A stretch of DNA of 64,000 nt from Draconibacterium sp. GTDB taxonomy: Bacteria; Bacteroidota; Bacteroidia; Bacteroidales; Prolixibacteraceae. The stretch covers positions 62,001 through 126,000 of the forward strand of contig JADIYN010000008.1 in NCBI GenBank assembly GCA_016705335.1, read 5' to 3'. This document shows positions 8,633-19,448 of this stretch, piece after piece (position 1 is the stretch's first letter; each line of letters begins with the position of its first letter). The position numbers were made by a program, and so were the translations under genes. The notes beneath the pieces were generated by a model that was not told where the DNA came from, searched no databases, and saw only the letters and a program-made list of their open reading frames with translations.

Positions 8633-11421
8633 ATGAAAAAGTTTTTACTTGGATTTTTATTAATCACGTTGATTACGGCCACTGCTATGGCTCAGTCAAT
8701 CGACAACAACTTCTTTGATAAAGTAAGTTATGTAGGCGCTTTCGATGGCTACGACAACTGGACCGAAGGCTGGACCAACTGGAATCCGGTAGATGCGGAT
8801 TATCCCGAAACCTATACAATGACCAAAGGAAATGGTCAGTTTACAAACATCGGCGGTGTACATATTGTTGCCGACGAAACATGGAGCGGCGTTGTTAAAA
8901 TCGACGGATGGATTTATGTTGACAACGGTGCAACACTCACAATTGAACCGGGAACTATCATTCGCGGTACAAATAAAAGTAGGCTTATTATTACCCCTGG
9001 CGGAAAAATTATGGCTGCCGGTACACGCACACTGCCCATCGTTTTTACTTCTTCGCAGGGTGCAGGTTTCCGCTCAAACAGCGACTGGGGCGGACTCGTG
9101 ATTTGTGGTAATGCTCCGAATAATCTCCCAGGTGGTGTAGGAATTGTTGAAGGTGGTGTAGGAACCGAATTCGGTGGCAGCGAACCCTGCTGACAACTCA
9201 GGTGTACTCACTTATGTACGAATTGAATTCCCGGGGTTCGAAGTTGCAACAGGCAGCGAAATTAACGGGCTTACTTTAGGTTCGGTTGGCAGCGAAACCC
9301 GCATCGAAAATATACAGGTTTCGTATTCAGGCGATGATGGTTACGAATTCTTTGGAGGAACTGTAAATGCTAAATATCTTATTTCCTATCGCACGGAAGA
9401 CGATGATTTTGATACCGACAACGGCTACAGCGGAATGGTTCAGTTTGGTATCATTCTACGCGACCCATCCATTGTTGACTCTGATACCGCCAATGGTTTT
9501 GAATCGGATAACGACAAGGATGCAAGTGTGAACACGCCGTTTACACAGGCTATTTTCAGCAACATCAGCGGATTTGGTTCGGCAAAGGATTTGGCAACAT
9601 ACAACGCGCTTCCGCAAAACCATCAGTTCAATTTATGGCGATAAATTTAAAACAGACGAAGCAGTATTATCTGCTGCACAGCTGGAAACATCGTTCCTCG
9701 AAACCCAAAAAGAAAATAAGGTAATCGAAAACGGAAGTGATGTAAAAATTACCGACCCGTTTAATCTTACTTCTCCCAATTTCCAGCCAATGGCTGGTTC
9801 ACCGGTTTATAATGCTTCATACTGGTATAAAGAAAGCGAACCAGTTTCAATCGACAACAACTTCTTTGATAAAGTAAGTTATGTAGGCGCTTTCGATGGT
9901 TACGACAACTGGACCGAAGGCTGGACCAACTGGAGTCCCGTAGATGAGGATTATTCTGAAACTTATACAATGACCAAAGGAAATGGTCAGTTTACAAACA
10001 TCGGCGGTGTACATATTGTTGCCGACGAAACATGGAGCGGCGTTGTTAAAATCGACGGATGGATTTATGTTGACAACGGTGCAACACTCACAATTGAACC
10101 GGGAACTATCATTCGCGGTACAAATAAAAGTGTGCTTATTATTACCCCTGGCGGAAAAATTATGGCTGCCGGTACACGCACACTACCCATCGTTTTCACT
10201 TCTTCGCAGGGTGCAGGTTTCCGCTCAAACAGCGACTGGGGCGGTCTTGTAATTTGCGGCAAAGCTCCAAATAACCTCGCCGGTGGTGTGGGAATTGTTG
10301 AAGGTGGTGTAGGAACCGAATTCGGTGGCAGCGACCCTGCTGACAACTCAGGTGTACTTACTTATGTAAGAATTGAATTCCCGGGGTTCGAAGTTGCAAC
10401 AGGCAGCGAAATTAACGGGCTTACTTTAGGTTCGGTTGGAAGCGCAACCCGCATCGAAAATATACAGGTTTCGTATTCAGGCGATGATGGTTACGAATTC
10501 TTTGGCGGAACTGTAAATGCTAAATACCTCATTTCCTATCGTACGGAAGACGACGACTTTGATACCGACAACGGCTACAGCGGAATGGTTCAGTTTGGTA
10601 TCATTCTCCGCGACCCATCCATTGTTGACTCTGATACTGCCAACGGTTTTGAATCGGACAACGACAAGGATGCAAGTGTGAACACGCCGTTTACACAGGC
10701 TATTTTCAGCAACATCAGCGGATTTGGTTCAGCAAAGGATTTGGCAACATATAACGCGCTTCCGCAAAATCACAAGGAAGGTTCTTCCTTGCGCATCCGT
10801 AAAAGCAGCCGTATTTCGGTTTATAACTCTTTGTTTATGGGCTGGGGCCGCGGACTGCGTTTCGAATCGACGGCAACACACAATGCAGCAGCTGCAAATG
10901 ATATGACTGTTAAGAATACTTTTATCAGTTCAATTTATGGCGATAAATTTAAAACTGACGATGCAGTATTATCTGCTGCACAGCTGGAAACATGGTTCCT
11001 CGAAACCCAAAAAGAAAATAAGGTTATCGAAAACGGAAGCGATGTAAAAATTACCGACCCGTTTAATCTTACGGAGCCCAATTTCCAGCCAATGGCAGGT
11101 TCACCGGTTTACAATGCTTCATACTGGAGTACAACTCCTGTCATTGATTTCGATGTTGCTGCAAATATGAATATGGTTCGCAATTACCCTAATCCTTTTA
11201 AAGGAAAAACAAACATCGAAATACATCTTCGCAAAAGTGATAATGTACGAATTGTAATTTTTAACATTTCCGGAGCTGTTGTTACTGAAATTCAAAATGG
11301 CCAATTGTATGAAGGAACTTATGATTTCATATTCGATGCATCGCAATTACCCGGCGGACTTTATTTTGGTAAAGTAATTATGGGAAATGAAGTTCAGACT
11401 TTAAAAATGATGGCACAATAA
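8633..11421 (+). CDS. Type IX-secreted two-unit repeat protein (frameshifted first unit)
   Basis: Exported protein with a signal peptide (1 to about 22, ending AMAQ), two nearly identical tandem units and a C-terminal type A sorting domain (NYPNPFKGKTNIEI...GGLYFGKVI). The first unit is broken twice relative to the second: one extra A near 9183, and a 152-bp deletion at 9623 matching 10773-10924 of unit 2. Restoring these gives about 979 residues with two in-frame 434-residue units. Each unit has GATLTIEPGTIIRG, resembling right-handed beta-helix surface proteins. It lies 52 bp behind the TonB receptor, so the two are probably co-expressed. Either unit 1 has decayed or the repeat was misassembled. 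Confidence 0.8.
8700..11130 (+). repeat. Intragenic tandem duplication, about 1.15-1.3 kb units
   Basis: Unit 1 begins at 8700 and unit 2 at 9851 (both TCGACAACAACTTCTTTG). Long stretches are identical between units, with only scattered substitutions. The observed offset is 1151 bp. Adding back the net 151 missing bases gives 1302 bp, exactly 434 codons, so the ancestral duplication was in frame. The near-identity suggests recent duplication, gene conversion or assembly trouble. Confidence 0.85.
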
Positions 11422-11490
11422 ATAATTGATGCAAAACGACAATATTTGACCTTGCAGTGTTTGAAAAAAATTGGCTTCTGTCAATTTTTT

Positions 11491-11516
11491 AAGCCCCGGA
11501 GAAATCCGGGGCTTTT
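11491..11516 (+). terminator. Rho-independent terminator
   Basis: AAGCCCCGGA, loop GAAA, TCCGGGGCTT, then TT. The 10-bp GC-rich stem with a GNRA loop sits 70 bp after the repeat-protein stop. Confidence 0.8.
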
Positions 11517-11590
11517 ATCAACTTTTATTCACTGCGTACCGTATTAACCCCCAAACACACATTTTTTCAAACACTGTAATTTATAATGAT

Positions 11591-12049
11591 ATGAAACAAA
11601 TTTTTCTGATTTTTCTCTTTATAACCAGTTTGCAAGGGGTTATCAAGGCACAGGAACTGGTTGAAAAAGGGGACACCTATTTTTTAAACGGCGAACTTTA
11701 TACCGGGAAATGGACTACTTACCATGAAAATGGATCGGTGAAAATGATTACCGAAATAAAAAAGGGATTAAAAGATGGGCAAACAAAAATCTGGTTTGAA
11801 GATGGACAGCTCAACGAAATACGCACTTACAAACAAAACAAGATGCATGGCAAGTGGGTAATGTATAACAACCACAATATTAAAATTTCGGTAGCCCGGT
11901 ATAAAAACGGATTAAAACATGGAAAATGGATCATCTGGAACGACTACGGTAATCTGCTTTACGAACTGGAATACAACAACGGTGAAAAAACCGGAACCTG
12001 GAAAAACTACAACGAAAAAGGCGAATTGGTTAGCGAACGAAAATATTAA
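11591..12049 (+). CDS. Exported MORN-repeat (YwqK-like) protein
   Basis: Protein of 152 residues when started at ATG 11591, which begins a signal peptide (MKQIFLIFLFITSLQ, cleaved near KAQ). The rest consists of about five MORN-variant repeats of roughly 22 residues, with signatures such as NGELYTGKWTTYHENG, HGKWVMYNNHN and TGTWKNYNEKG. Proteins of this type are often labelled YwqK-family antitoxin, a weak functional clue. It is preceded by a strong terminator and followed by a separately promoted gene, so it is probably monocistronic. No specific role can be read. Confidence 0.8.
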   Translation: MKQIFLIFLFITSLQGVIKAQELVEKGDTYFLNGELYTGKWTTYHENGSVKMITEIKKGLKDGQTKIWFEDGQLNEIRTYKQNKMHGKWVMYNNHNIKISVARYKNGLKHGKWIIWNDYGNLLYELEYNNGEKTGTWKNYNEKGELVSERKY

Positions 12050-12104
12050 GCTCCCTGATTTGTTGTTCCATGCGAAACGTCATCCCGGATTGTTGTGATT
12101 CTTT

Positions 12105-12140
12105 TAACAAAACTGTAATATTTCTGTAACCTGTGTTTAA
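12105..12140 (+). promoter_or_regulatory. Pho-box-like array
   Basis: TAA cores at 12105, 12116, 12127 and 12138 are spaced exactly 11 bp. The two central units read CTGTAAT ATTT CTGTAAC, very close to the enterobacterial Pho-box layout of two CTGTCAY half-sites separated by 4 bp. The array ends about 50 bp before the ATG at 12191. This is the best of the three arrays in the window. Confidence 0.65.
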
Positions 12141-12190
12141 CAGCACCCAAGTACTTTTACATTACATTAATAAGAGAAAATTTAAAACAG

Positions 12191-12538
12191 ATGAAAAAAT
12201 TTGCAATCATATTTTTACTGGCAATAACAGTTATTGCAGTAAATGCCAAAGAAGGTGAAAGAAAATCAATGGATGCTGAAAACGCTGCAACATTGGTACT
12301 TTCAGGAACAGTAGCCGATCAGAATTCTGGTGAATCGCTTGTGGGTGTCGAAGTTAAACTGGAAGGAACCGATTTAAAAACCTACACCGATTTCGATGGA
12401 AAATTCGCTTTCAAAAATGTAAAACCCGGAGAATATAAAGTGGTTACAAATTATATTTCTTACCAAAAACAAACTGAAGTTTTAGAAGTCAATTCAAAAC
12501 AAAACGAATTAAAAATAAAGTTGCAGGCATCGAATTAA
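12191..12538 (+). CDS. Small exported CarboxypepD_reg-like protein
   Basis: Protein of 115 residues: signal peptide (about 1-20, ending VNAK), short linker, then a single CarboxypepD_reg-like beta-sandwich (about 36-112). It resembles the N-terminal domain of the TonB receptor at 5737: TDFDGKFAFKNVKPGEYKVV here and TNFDGEFIIQKVNPGKYNLV there. It has no barrel, plug or sorting domain, so it is a stand-alone periplasmic or surface domain. A strong Pho-box-like array lies before it and two terminator hairpins follow. It may work with the receptor, but that is inference. Confidence 0.82.
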   Translation: MKKFAIIFLLAITVIAVNAKEGERKSMDAENAATLVLSGTVADQNSGESLVGVEVKLEGTDLKTYTDFDGKFAFKNVKPGEYKVVTNYISYQKQTEVLEVNSKQNELKIKLQASN

Positions 12539-12570
12539 TTTCGGCAAATGCAATTTTCTTAAGATTGAAT

Positions 12571-12636
12571 CCGCCCTTGAGAGCAAGGGTGGTTTTCATG
12601 TTTAAAATGGCTGTCAGATTTCTGGTGGCCATTTTT
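12571..12636 (+). terminator. Two consecutive terminator hairpins
   Basis: The first hairpin is CCGCCCTTG, loop AGAG, CAAGGGTGG, followed by TTTT (12571-12595, one G-T pair). The second pairs AAAATGGC (12604-12611) with GCCATTTT (12628-12635) and continues into T. Both lie between the small exported gene and the GH2 gene. Confidence 0.6.
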
Positions 12637-12724
12637 GCTTTATTATTGAATGTCAGCGTTGAGTTTCACTTCATTATTCAATTCCCTTATTTTTGTTAAA
12701 TAATAATCTACAAAAATTACTACT

Positions 12725-15519
12725 ATGAAATTCCAATTTTCACTCCTTTTTATTTTGGTCGCGATTCTTTTATCGTGTTCAGAAAAACAAATTGAAATAC
12801 CGCTTTCGGAACACCCGCAACCTATTTTTGAACGTGCAGTTTGGCAAAACTTAAATGGATACTGGCAATTTAAAGCCGACTCTTCAAATATTGGACTAAA
12901 CGAAAACTGGCAGTCAAATCCAGGCACATTCGATAAAAAATTCTTGGTGCCGTTTTCATGGGCAAGCCCAATGAGTGAAATTAAAATGCCAAAAGTGAAT
13001 GTAGGCTGGTATTCACGCACTTTCAAAATCGATAACCCTGAAATTTGGAATGAAAAAGAAACTTACCTCGTTTTTTGCGCAAGCGATTTTAACACAACAG
13101 TTTGGATAAACGGTACTGAAATTGGCACTCATTCGGGCGGATATGTACCTTTCGATTTTAATATTTCCGAAGTTATTAAAGAAGGAGAAAACCAGCTGAT
13201 TGTCAGGGTTGAAGACGAAGAGTTGCAGAATCGCCCGTCGGGAAAACAGTATTACGGAAATGCAAAAGGTATTTGGCAAACCGTTTATTTGGAAGCCCGC
13301 CCCGAAAACCACATCACTCTAATTAAATTCACTCCCGACATTGATAATTCGAAGATTACTGCGGAAGTTCAACTGTCAAAAAACAGTGCGTCTTCAGTGC
13401 AGTTCAATTTAAAGGGGAAAGAAAACAATATAGATTTTAATGGCGAAATACCTGCAAATATTTCAACCACAACATTTACAATTCCCATTGAAAATATGAA
13501 ATTGTGGGATTTGGAAAACCCTTATTTATATGAAGTAACAGCTTCTGTTACCAGCGAAAGCGGAATCGATGAAGTCTCAACTTATTTCGGAATGCGTAAA
13601 ATATCGGCAATGCAGGTGCCCGGACAGGAATTTCAATATGTGGCATTGAATAATAAACCCATTTACATGAAACTCACGCTCGACCAGAGTTACCACCCTG
13701 AAGGATTTTATACATTTCCATCGGACAAGTTTATGAAAGAGGAAATTCAACGCGCAAAGGATTTGGGATTGAACGGTTTGCGGATTCACATAAAAGCAGA
13801 AGTTCCGCGTAAATTATATTGGGCTGATAAACTGGGATTGCTGATTATGGAAGATATTCCAAACTTCTGGGGTCAACCTGATAGTATTGCAAAAGCCAAC
13901 TGGGAATTTATTGCCGAAAAAGAAATGGCGCGCGACTATAACCATCCAAGCATTTTTTCGTGGGTGCTTTTCAACGAAACCTGGGGATTATTTTCTGAAG
14001 ACTCGATAAATGGCCGCAGTTACACACCTGAAACCCAAAACTGGGTTCGCGAACGATACAACATTGCCAAAACAACAGATCCAACACGTTTGATTGAAGA
14101 TAATTCGCCCTGCAACTGGGATCACGTGATTACCGACATCAACACATGGCACGCATATATTCCTGCCCGAAACTGGTCAGGTTTTTTGGATGAAATAGTG
14201 AAAAATACTTACCCCGGTTCAACCCATAATTACATCGGTGGAAACAAACAGGGGAACGAACCCATGTTTAATTCAGAATGCGGCGCAGTTTGGGGTTACT
14301 CCGGCAGCACAGGCGACATCGACCTTACGTGGGAATACCACATTATGATGAACGAATTTCGCAAACGCCCTAAAATTGCAGGATTTCTTTTTACCGAATT
14401 TCATGACGTAATAAATGAGTGGAACGGATATTACCGTTTCGACCGATCCAAAAAAATGTTCGGGCTTGATGAAATAGTGCCGGGAATGTCGATGAACGAT
14501 TTTCATAAAGATTTGTATGTTGTTGCAGGTGAAGATTTTTATCAGAATTACGAAGGAGGTGCAACTGTACAAATTCCGGTTGGAATAAGCTCCGTAACAA
14601 GTGAAATACCCGAAAACCTAAAATTAAAATATGAACTTTTCGGATGGAACAACCTTGGAGATAAAGTTGAGCAAGGTAAAGGCGAAATTGAAGTAGATGC
14701 TGAACCTTTTAAATTTATACCATTAAAACCGGTTGAGTTTATAGCTCCAAACGAAAACCTGGTTATGTTTTTGGCAACAACACTGGAGGATGAAAAAGGA
14801 AAAGTTTTACAACACAATTTCGTTCCATTTACGGTTTCGGGGCATTCGGAAACTGATGAAATTATAATCACAAAATCGCCAAATGAATTTATTGGTGCCG
14901 ATTGGACCATCAAACACATGGAAACGCAAAACGGTGCAAAAGTTTGGGGAATGGGATCAGGTTATTTTGAATATGAATTTGTTTTGCCTAAAGATTTGAA
15001 TGCCGATGAAGTAAAAAGCATTGAATTCAGGGCAGAGTTGGCATCCGTTATCCCCAGGAAAAATATTTGGAAGAAGGCGATGCCGAACGGATCGGGATGA
15101 CAGTGGTATCAGAAAAAGGTACAATCCCTGGCTACGGGAAAAACAGTTATCCTCAAACCGATGAAAAATTGCATGGTTCTCTTGTTACAATTACTACCGA
15201 CAGTCAGAAAATTGATGAGGTAGAATTATACGATGATCCGGCTGACCATCAAGGAATACTTTCGTGGATGAACCAAATACCTGGTAAAAGTGGAGATGCA
15301 GAAACACAGGTTCCCTGGTTGCTTGATGAAGCAGGATCTTATGGTTATTTGGTAAAAGTGGAGTTGGATGAAAATTTGAAAAAATCAGTGCTTGAAGCCG
15401 CCAAAATTATCATTCAGTTGCATGTTGATGAATCTACAAGCGACCGTGGAGGACTGTCGGTTTATGGCGCAAAATCGGGAAAATATCCAATGGATTTAAG
15501 TATTGTAATCAGAAAATAA
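12725..15519 (+). CDS. GH2-family glycoside hydrolase, lipoprotein (one frameshift)
   Basis: Exo-acting beta-glycosidase of the GH2 clan, about 932 residues merged. The N-terminus has a lipobox (LLSCSEK), so it is likely lipid-anchored. A sugar-binding jelly-roll (about 35-190), an Ig-like domain and a TIM barrel follow. The general acid/base lies in FNETWGLF (about 417) and the probable nucleophile in LFTEFHDV (about 555). The frame breaks near 15050, where one base appears missing, and continues as KYLEEGDAERIG to the stop at 15519. The substrate (beta-galactoside, glucuronide or other) cannot be decided. No transporter or regulator is directly linked. Confidence 0.85.
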
Positions 15520-15566
15520 AGGATTGGTTTTTGGATTAATTTATAAACCTTGCAAAGTGCTGATTT

Positions 15567-15603
15567 GACTTTCCGAAAGAGTATAATACTTTTTCGGAAA
15601 GTC
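15567..15603. terminator. Long near-perfect hairpin after GH2 gene
   Basis: GACTTTCCGAAAGAGTAT pairs with ATACTTTTTCGGAAAGTC across a single A. That is 18 bp with one G-T pair. It lies 47 bp after the GH2 stop. The following T-rich stretch is modest, so it may be a terminator or a palindromic element. Confidence 0.5.
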
Positions 15604-16091
15604 ATTTTCTTGGGTTTTATAACGTTTTTATACCGACAACAAATAAAAAGCACATGACTTATAATCAACAATATCGAGTGAAAATTTATTAAAAACCAAA
15701 ACTCCAGGTTTCATCAATATTTTAACCGGACTATTGAATGAAAGTCAGATCAAATCAATCGATTCAATATTTCCCCACTTTGTTATTAAAAGATGTGATA
15801 CTGAAAAATAAGTTCAACCTCGTCATTCCTGTAAATTAACACATGATTTTTTTATGATTACTTCAGAAGAAATTTGTTTGGTTAAACATGAAAAATTTAA
15901 TTTTTAGGTTTCCGCGAATTGGTTTTAACCAGATTTTTACGATTTAAACATTGTTTTTACGATATAATAACTCCAATAAACCTTATTTAATTGAAATTTG
16001 CACGTTCAAAAATTGACGCTTTAACCACAATTAAAAATATTCGGATTTGGATTACTAATTTTTGATTGGTATTTCGTTCCGGCCCTCAGTA
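15604..16091. other. Gene-free AT-rich stretch with a 20-bp-spaced direct repeat
   Basis: I see no convincing reading frame or RNA gene here. The one feature of note is TTTTTACGAT at 15934-15943 and again at 15954-15963, 20 bp apart, a spacing typical of AraC-type or other dimeric regulator sites. The AraC-like gene lies downstream on the other strand, so the target is unclear. Confidence 0.4.
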
Positions 16092-16116
16092 CGATTTGGC
16101 ATATGCCAATCGAAAA

Positions 16117-16142
16117 AAATGGATGGTATTTACTGTCCATTT
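16117..16142 (-). terminator. Terminator of the AraC-like gene
   Basis: AAATGGA (16117-16123) pairs with TCCATTT (16136-16142). Read leftward, the stem runs into seven T residues. It lies about 30 bp beyond the leftward regulator's stop. A 12-bp palindrome, TGGCATATGCCA, sits just beyond it at about 16097-16108. Confidence 0.6.
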
Positions 16143-16173
16143 TTATTTGAATACTTTCAATGCAATTTAAAAC

Positions 16174-17339
16174 CTAATGATTTTCTTTCTTCAGTTTTTG
16201 TCGATCTCTGTATTGACCAGGTGTTATTCCTTGCGAATCACGGAAAACACGCATAAAACTACCCATTGAACCAAAACCCGATTTTTCGGAAATATAATTC
16301 AACGAATAGGTTTTTGAAGAATCACCGGATAAAAGTTTTTTAGCCTCTTCTATCCGGTACCGGTTAACAAAATCACTAAAAGTGCACGAAAATTCAGTAT
16401 TTATATGTTTGGAGATGTAAGTGCGGTTTGTATTAAGTAATTCGGAAAGATGAGTGATTTTTAAATCGGGGTTTTTGTAAATCGATTGATCAACAAAGAG
16501 TTCCAGCAATTTATCGTTTAATACATTTTTGTTGTAACTTTTATTATCAAAATTTTCAGTTTCAATTTCTTCAGATTCCAAATCAATTACGGTATGATTT
16601 TGCATGAAACCCAAAAATCCAATAAAGAATAATAAAACACTAAAAATCAATGATGGAATTAAGAGCAGGATTGGTGATTCCATAAAAAACCCTCGCCCGA
16701 TAATATTAAAAACTATACTAATAACCGAAGTTACCACAAAGGAATAAGGAAAAAGTTAACCCAGAGAATAGTCTTGCTTTCCAGATTTGAATAGAAATTG
16801 GCAATTTGTCTGTTATATTGTTTTACAAGCTTTTGCCCTTTTACAAGAAAAAATAAAACTTGAATAAAAAATACAATCCGGCTAACCGTAACATTAATCT
16901 TTTGAATACTAATAAGAAATAGGTCCGAATTATTCAGTTTTTTATTTAAAAGTAATTCATTGATGTATAAAAGTCTTTCTTCAGTACTCATTAAACTATA
17001 CAAAACACATGAAGTTAGAGCAAAAAAAGCTTCAGGAATTAATAAGCGCAAATTTATCCATTTGTAACCCGATTCAACCGAAAGCAATTTGATATACCAG
17101 TAATAGAGAGGGTAAACTGAAAGTGATGCAAAAATATAGACAGGCTCAAAAATGTGAAATGTTGAATTTAACTTTTTAAAAAAATGAGCATGTGATAAGT
17201 AAAGTAAAAAGGCAACAAACATAAATATCCCCAGAAAAAACCTTGCCCGGTTATTTTCACGTTTGGTAATGAGCAATACTAGCGCCCAGAAAAAGGTAAC
17301 ATACATGGGAGTATAAATGATCAGGTCATTCCACATCAA
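16174..17339 (-). CDS. Membrane-bound AraC-type regulator (one frameshift)
   Basis: About 388 residues merged. The N-terminal half has six or seven hydrophobic segments (for example MYVTFFWALVLLI and FFLGIFMFVAFLLYLSHA). The C-terminal half is an AraC/XylS domain with two helix-turn-helix units (THLSELLNTNRTYISKHIN and LNYISEKSGFGSMGSFMRVF). The frame breaks at about 16735, where one missing base turns IPFVVTSV into a stop. It is divergent from the secreted protein at 17545 across a 205-bp gap and may regulate it. The ligand is unknown. Confidence 0.82.
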
Positions 17340-17544
17340 ACGGTATTTAGATTAGTTTCAATTTGGGCTCCAATTTACCATTTGTACATTGGTTTTACAA
17401 TATGGTAGTTCATTTTAGTTTGCTTGGGTTACATTTGTTTCATTCTGATTATAATAGGTTAATAATCATATCAGTAAATACCATGCTTTTAAAATTACAC
17501 ATTATCAGTTGTAGAACACATTTATCGACTAATACAAAAACAAA

Positions 17545-18885
17545 ATGAAAAAAAATTACTTTTTAATATTATTGGTGCTGTTGACAAGCAATTTTCTTTT
17601 TGCACAAACATGGATTCCGGTCGGACCAACGGCTTTTTCACCGGGAGAAGCATTTATCCAGCATATGGCCGTAGATGGAGAGACACCATATGTTGCTTTT
17701 CTTGACAGTAAAAATAACAATAAAGCCACCGTAATGAAATTTAACGGAACGGATTGGGTTACTGTTGGCTCTGCAGGTTTCACCCCAGATGCAATAAACG
17801 AATTGAGTTTTGCAATGATTGGTGCAACGCCCTATGTTGCTTTTGACTATGAAAATAAACCAGGTAAAATATCAGTCATGAAATTTGATGGTTCAGCCTG
17901 GGTTTATGCCGGCAATGAGGGTTTTGTTGAAAAAAGGGTCCTCTTTTAGTTTGGCAGTTGGAAATGGCGTACCCTATGTTGCATTTGAAGATTGGGTAAA
18001 TAGCAGTAAAGTAAGCGTTGTAAAATTGGTTGGAGAAGCTGGGAATACGTTGGAAATCCAGGCTTTTCTTCCGGTTATACATATAATAAAATTGAACTTT
18101 CGGTTGACGGAGATACACCTTATGTAGCTTATCGTGATTATGATGCAAATTACAAAGCGAGTGCTATGAAATTTAATGGAACCAGTTGGGAACTGTTGGG
18201 AACTCAGGGATTTTCAGATAAAACCCACGATGCCTATCAATGTCTTGCCGTTAAAGATGGAACACCATATTTGGCTTCGTGGGATATTAATGCCAATCCA
18301 ATGGTTTACAAATTCAACGGGAATTCATGGGGAAAATTGGGGGTTCCGTTCGTTACCACCAACCAGGTTAGTTCGCAAACCATTGGCTTCGACCATAATG
18401 GAATTTTATATTTTGTTTTTGCCGATTGGGGAAATGGGCGCAAAGCAACTGTTGTGAAACATGACGGAACAAACTGGAGTAAAGCAGGCGATGTGGCTTC
18501 CAGGAGTGATGCAGAGTATATAAGTATTGCATTCTCCCACAGTAATATACCTTATTTAGCATATCGCGATAATTACAGCATGAGGCGAACAACAGTAATG
18601 AAATTGGATAATACAACAGGCACAAATAACATCGATACAAACAGCGGTTTAAACGTTTATCCGAATCCGGGAAATGGTTTGTTTACTCTCGAATTAGGAG
18701 ATACTCAATTTGGCAATTTAAATATCGAGGTTTTCAATTCAACCGGGCAGAAGGTATTTTCAAGATATGTAGAGTTTACAAATAAAGTTGAAATTGATTT
18801 AAAGGGTCGTGAAAATGGAATTTACTTCTTAAAAGTTTCAAATAATGAAACTGTATATTCCAAATCAATAAATATAAATCGATAA
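17545..18885 (+). CDS. Secreted repeat protein with type IX sorting domain (two frameshifts)
   Basis: About 446 residues merged. A signal peptide (about 1-22, ending LFAQ) is followed by repeats of roughly 45-50 residues containing VMKFNGTDWV, VMKFDGSAWV, AMKFNGTSW and VVKHDGTNW, each followed by a TPYVAF/PYLAYRD strand. This looks like a beta-propeller-type fold. The last 80 residues are a type A sorting domain (LNVYPNPGNGLFTLEL...NGIYFLKVSN). Frames shift near 17930 and 18045, and repeat phasing stays intact once corrected. The divergent AraC-like regulator is a candidate controller. No enzymatic motif is visible. Confidence 0.8.
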
Positions 18886-19448
18886 TGAATGTGATTTGAG
18901 CAAGGCATTTTCGCTTTTAATTACGATTAATCACACTTAAAAAAGCCCGTTTAGGGAAACCTGTACTTCAAATAACTCAGATTTAAGGCTTATCCTGTTT
19001 CTATATTCAAAACAAATTCTGCATTTTCCAAATTAAATAAATAACAAAACCATTTCACCGACAGTTAATACAAGTGCTTTAATTATCTTTTTCTTAATTC
19101 CCCAAATGGGCAATAAAAATCCTAAAGTGGCATTGTTCACAAGTAACTTCTTGCAATCTGTTTTATATCTTCTAATTTTCAGCATCAAAATATTTCCTGA
19201 CAGAATATAACTTTTGTGTGAAACAAACATGTTTGCGGTTAAACACAACTTGTCCCGGTTATTCGGGAAACAACCATAAACAAAAAAAATGTGAGATCCC
19301 TGTCCGAAGCCTCTGGCTTGCATCGGGTGAGAATTTGGATAAAAGAGATAAAGTATATCAGCCAAATAATCAGCAACTTTAATAATTTGTACAGATGAAA
19401 ACTTTAAAGTTAATTTGAAGAAAAATATTCAACTAAAAAATAAACCAA
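18886..19448. other. Gene-free stretch, 563 bp
   Basis: There is an open frame on the minus strand at 19033-19365, but its product lacks recognisable composition or motifs and I do not accept it. A small CCCG/CGGG hairpin lies at 19254-19267. Nothing else is supportable. The promoter of the next gene must lie in the 3' part. Confidence 0.4.

Noticed and set aside
19033..19365. 110-residue minus-strand frame
   Set aside because: No recognisable motif, odd composition and no supporting context.
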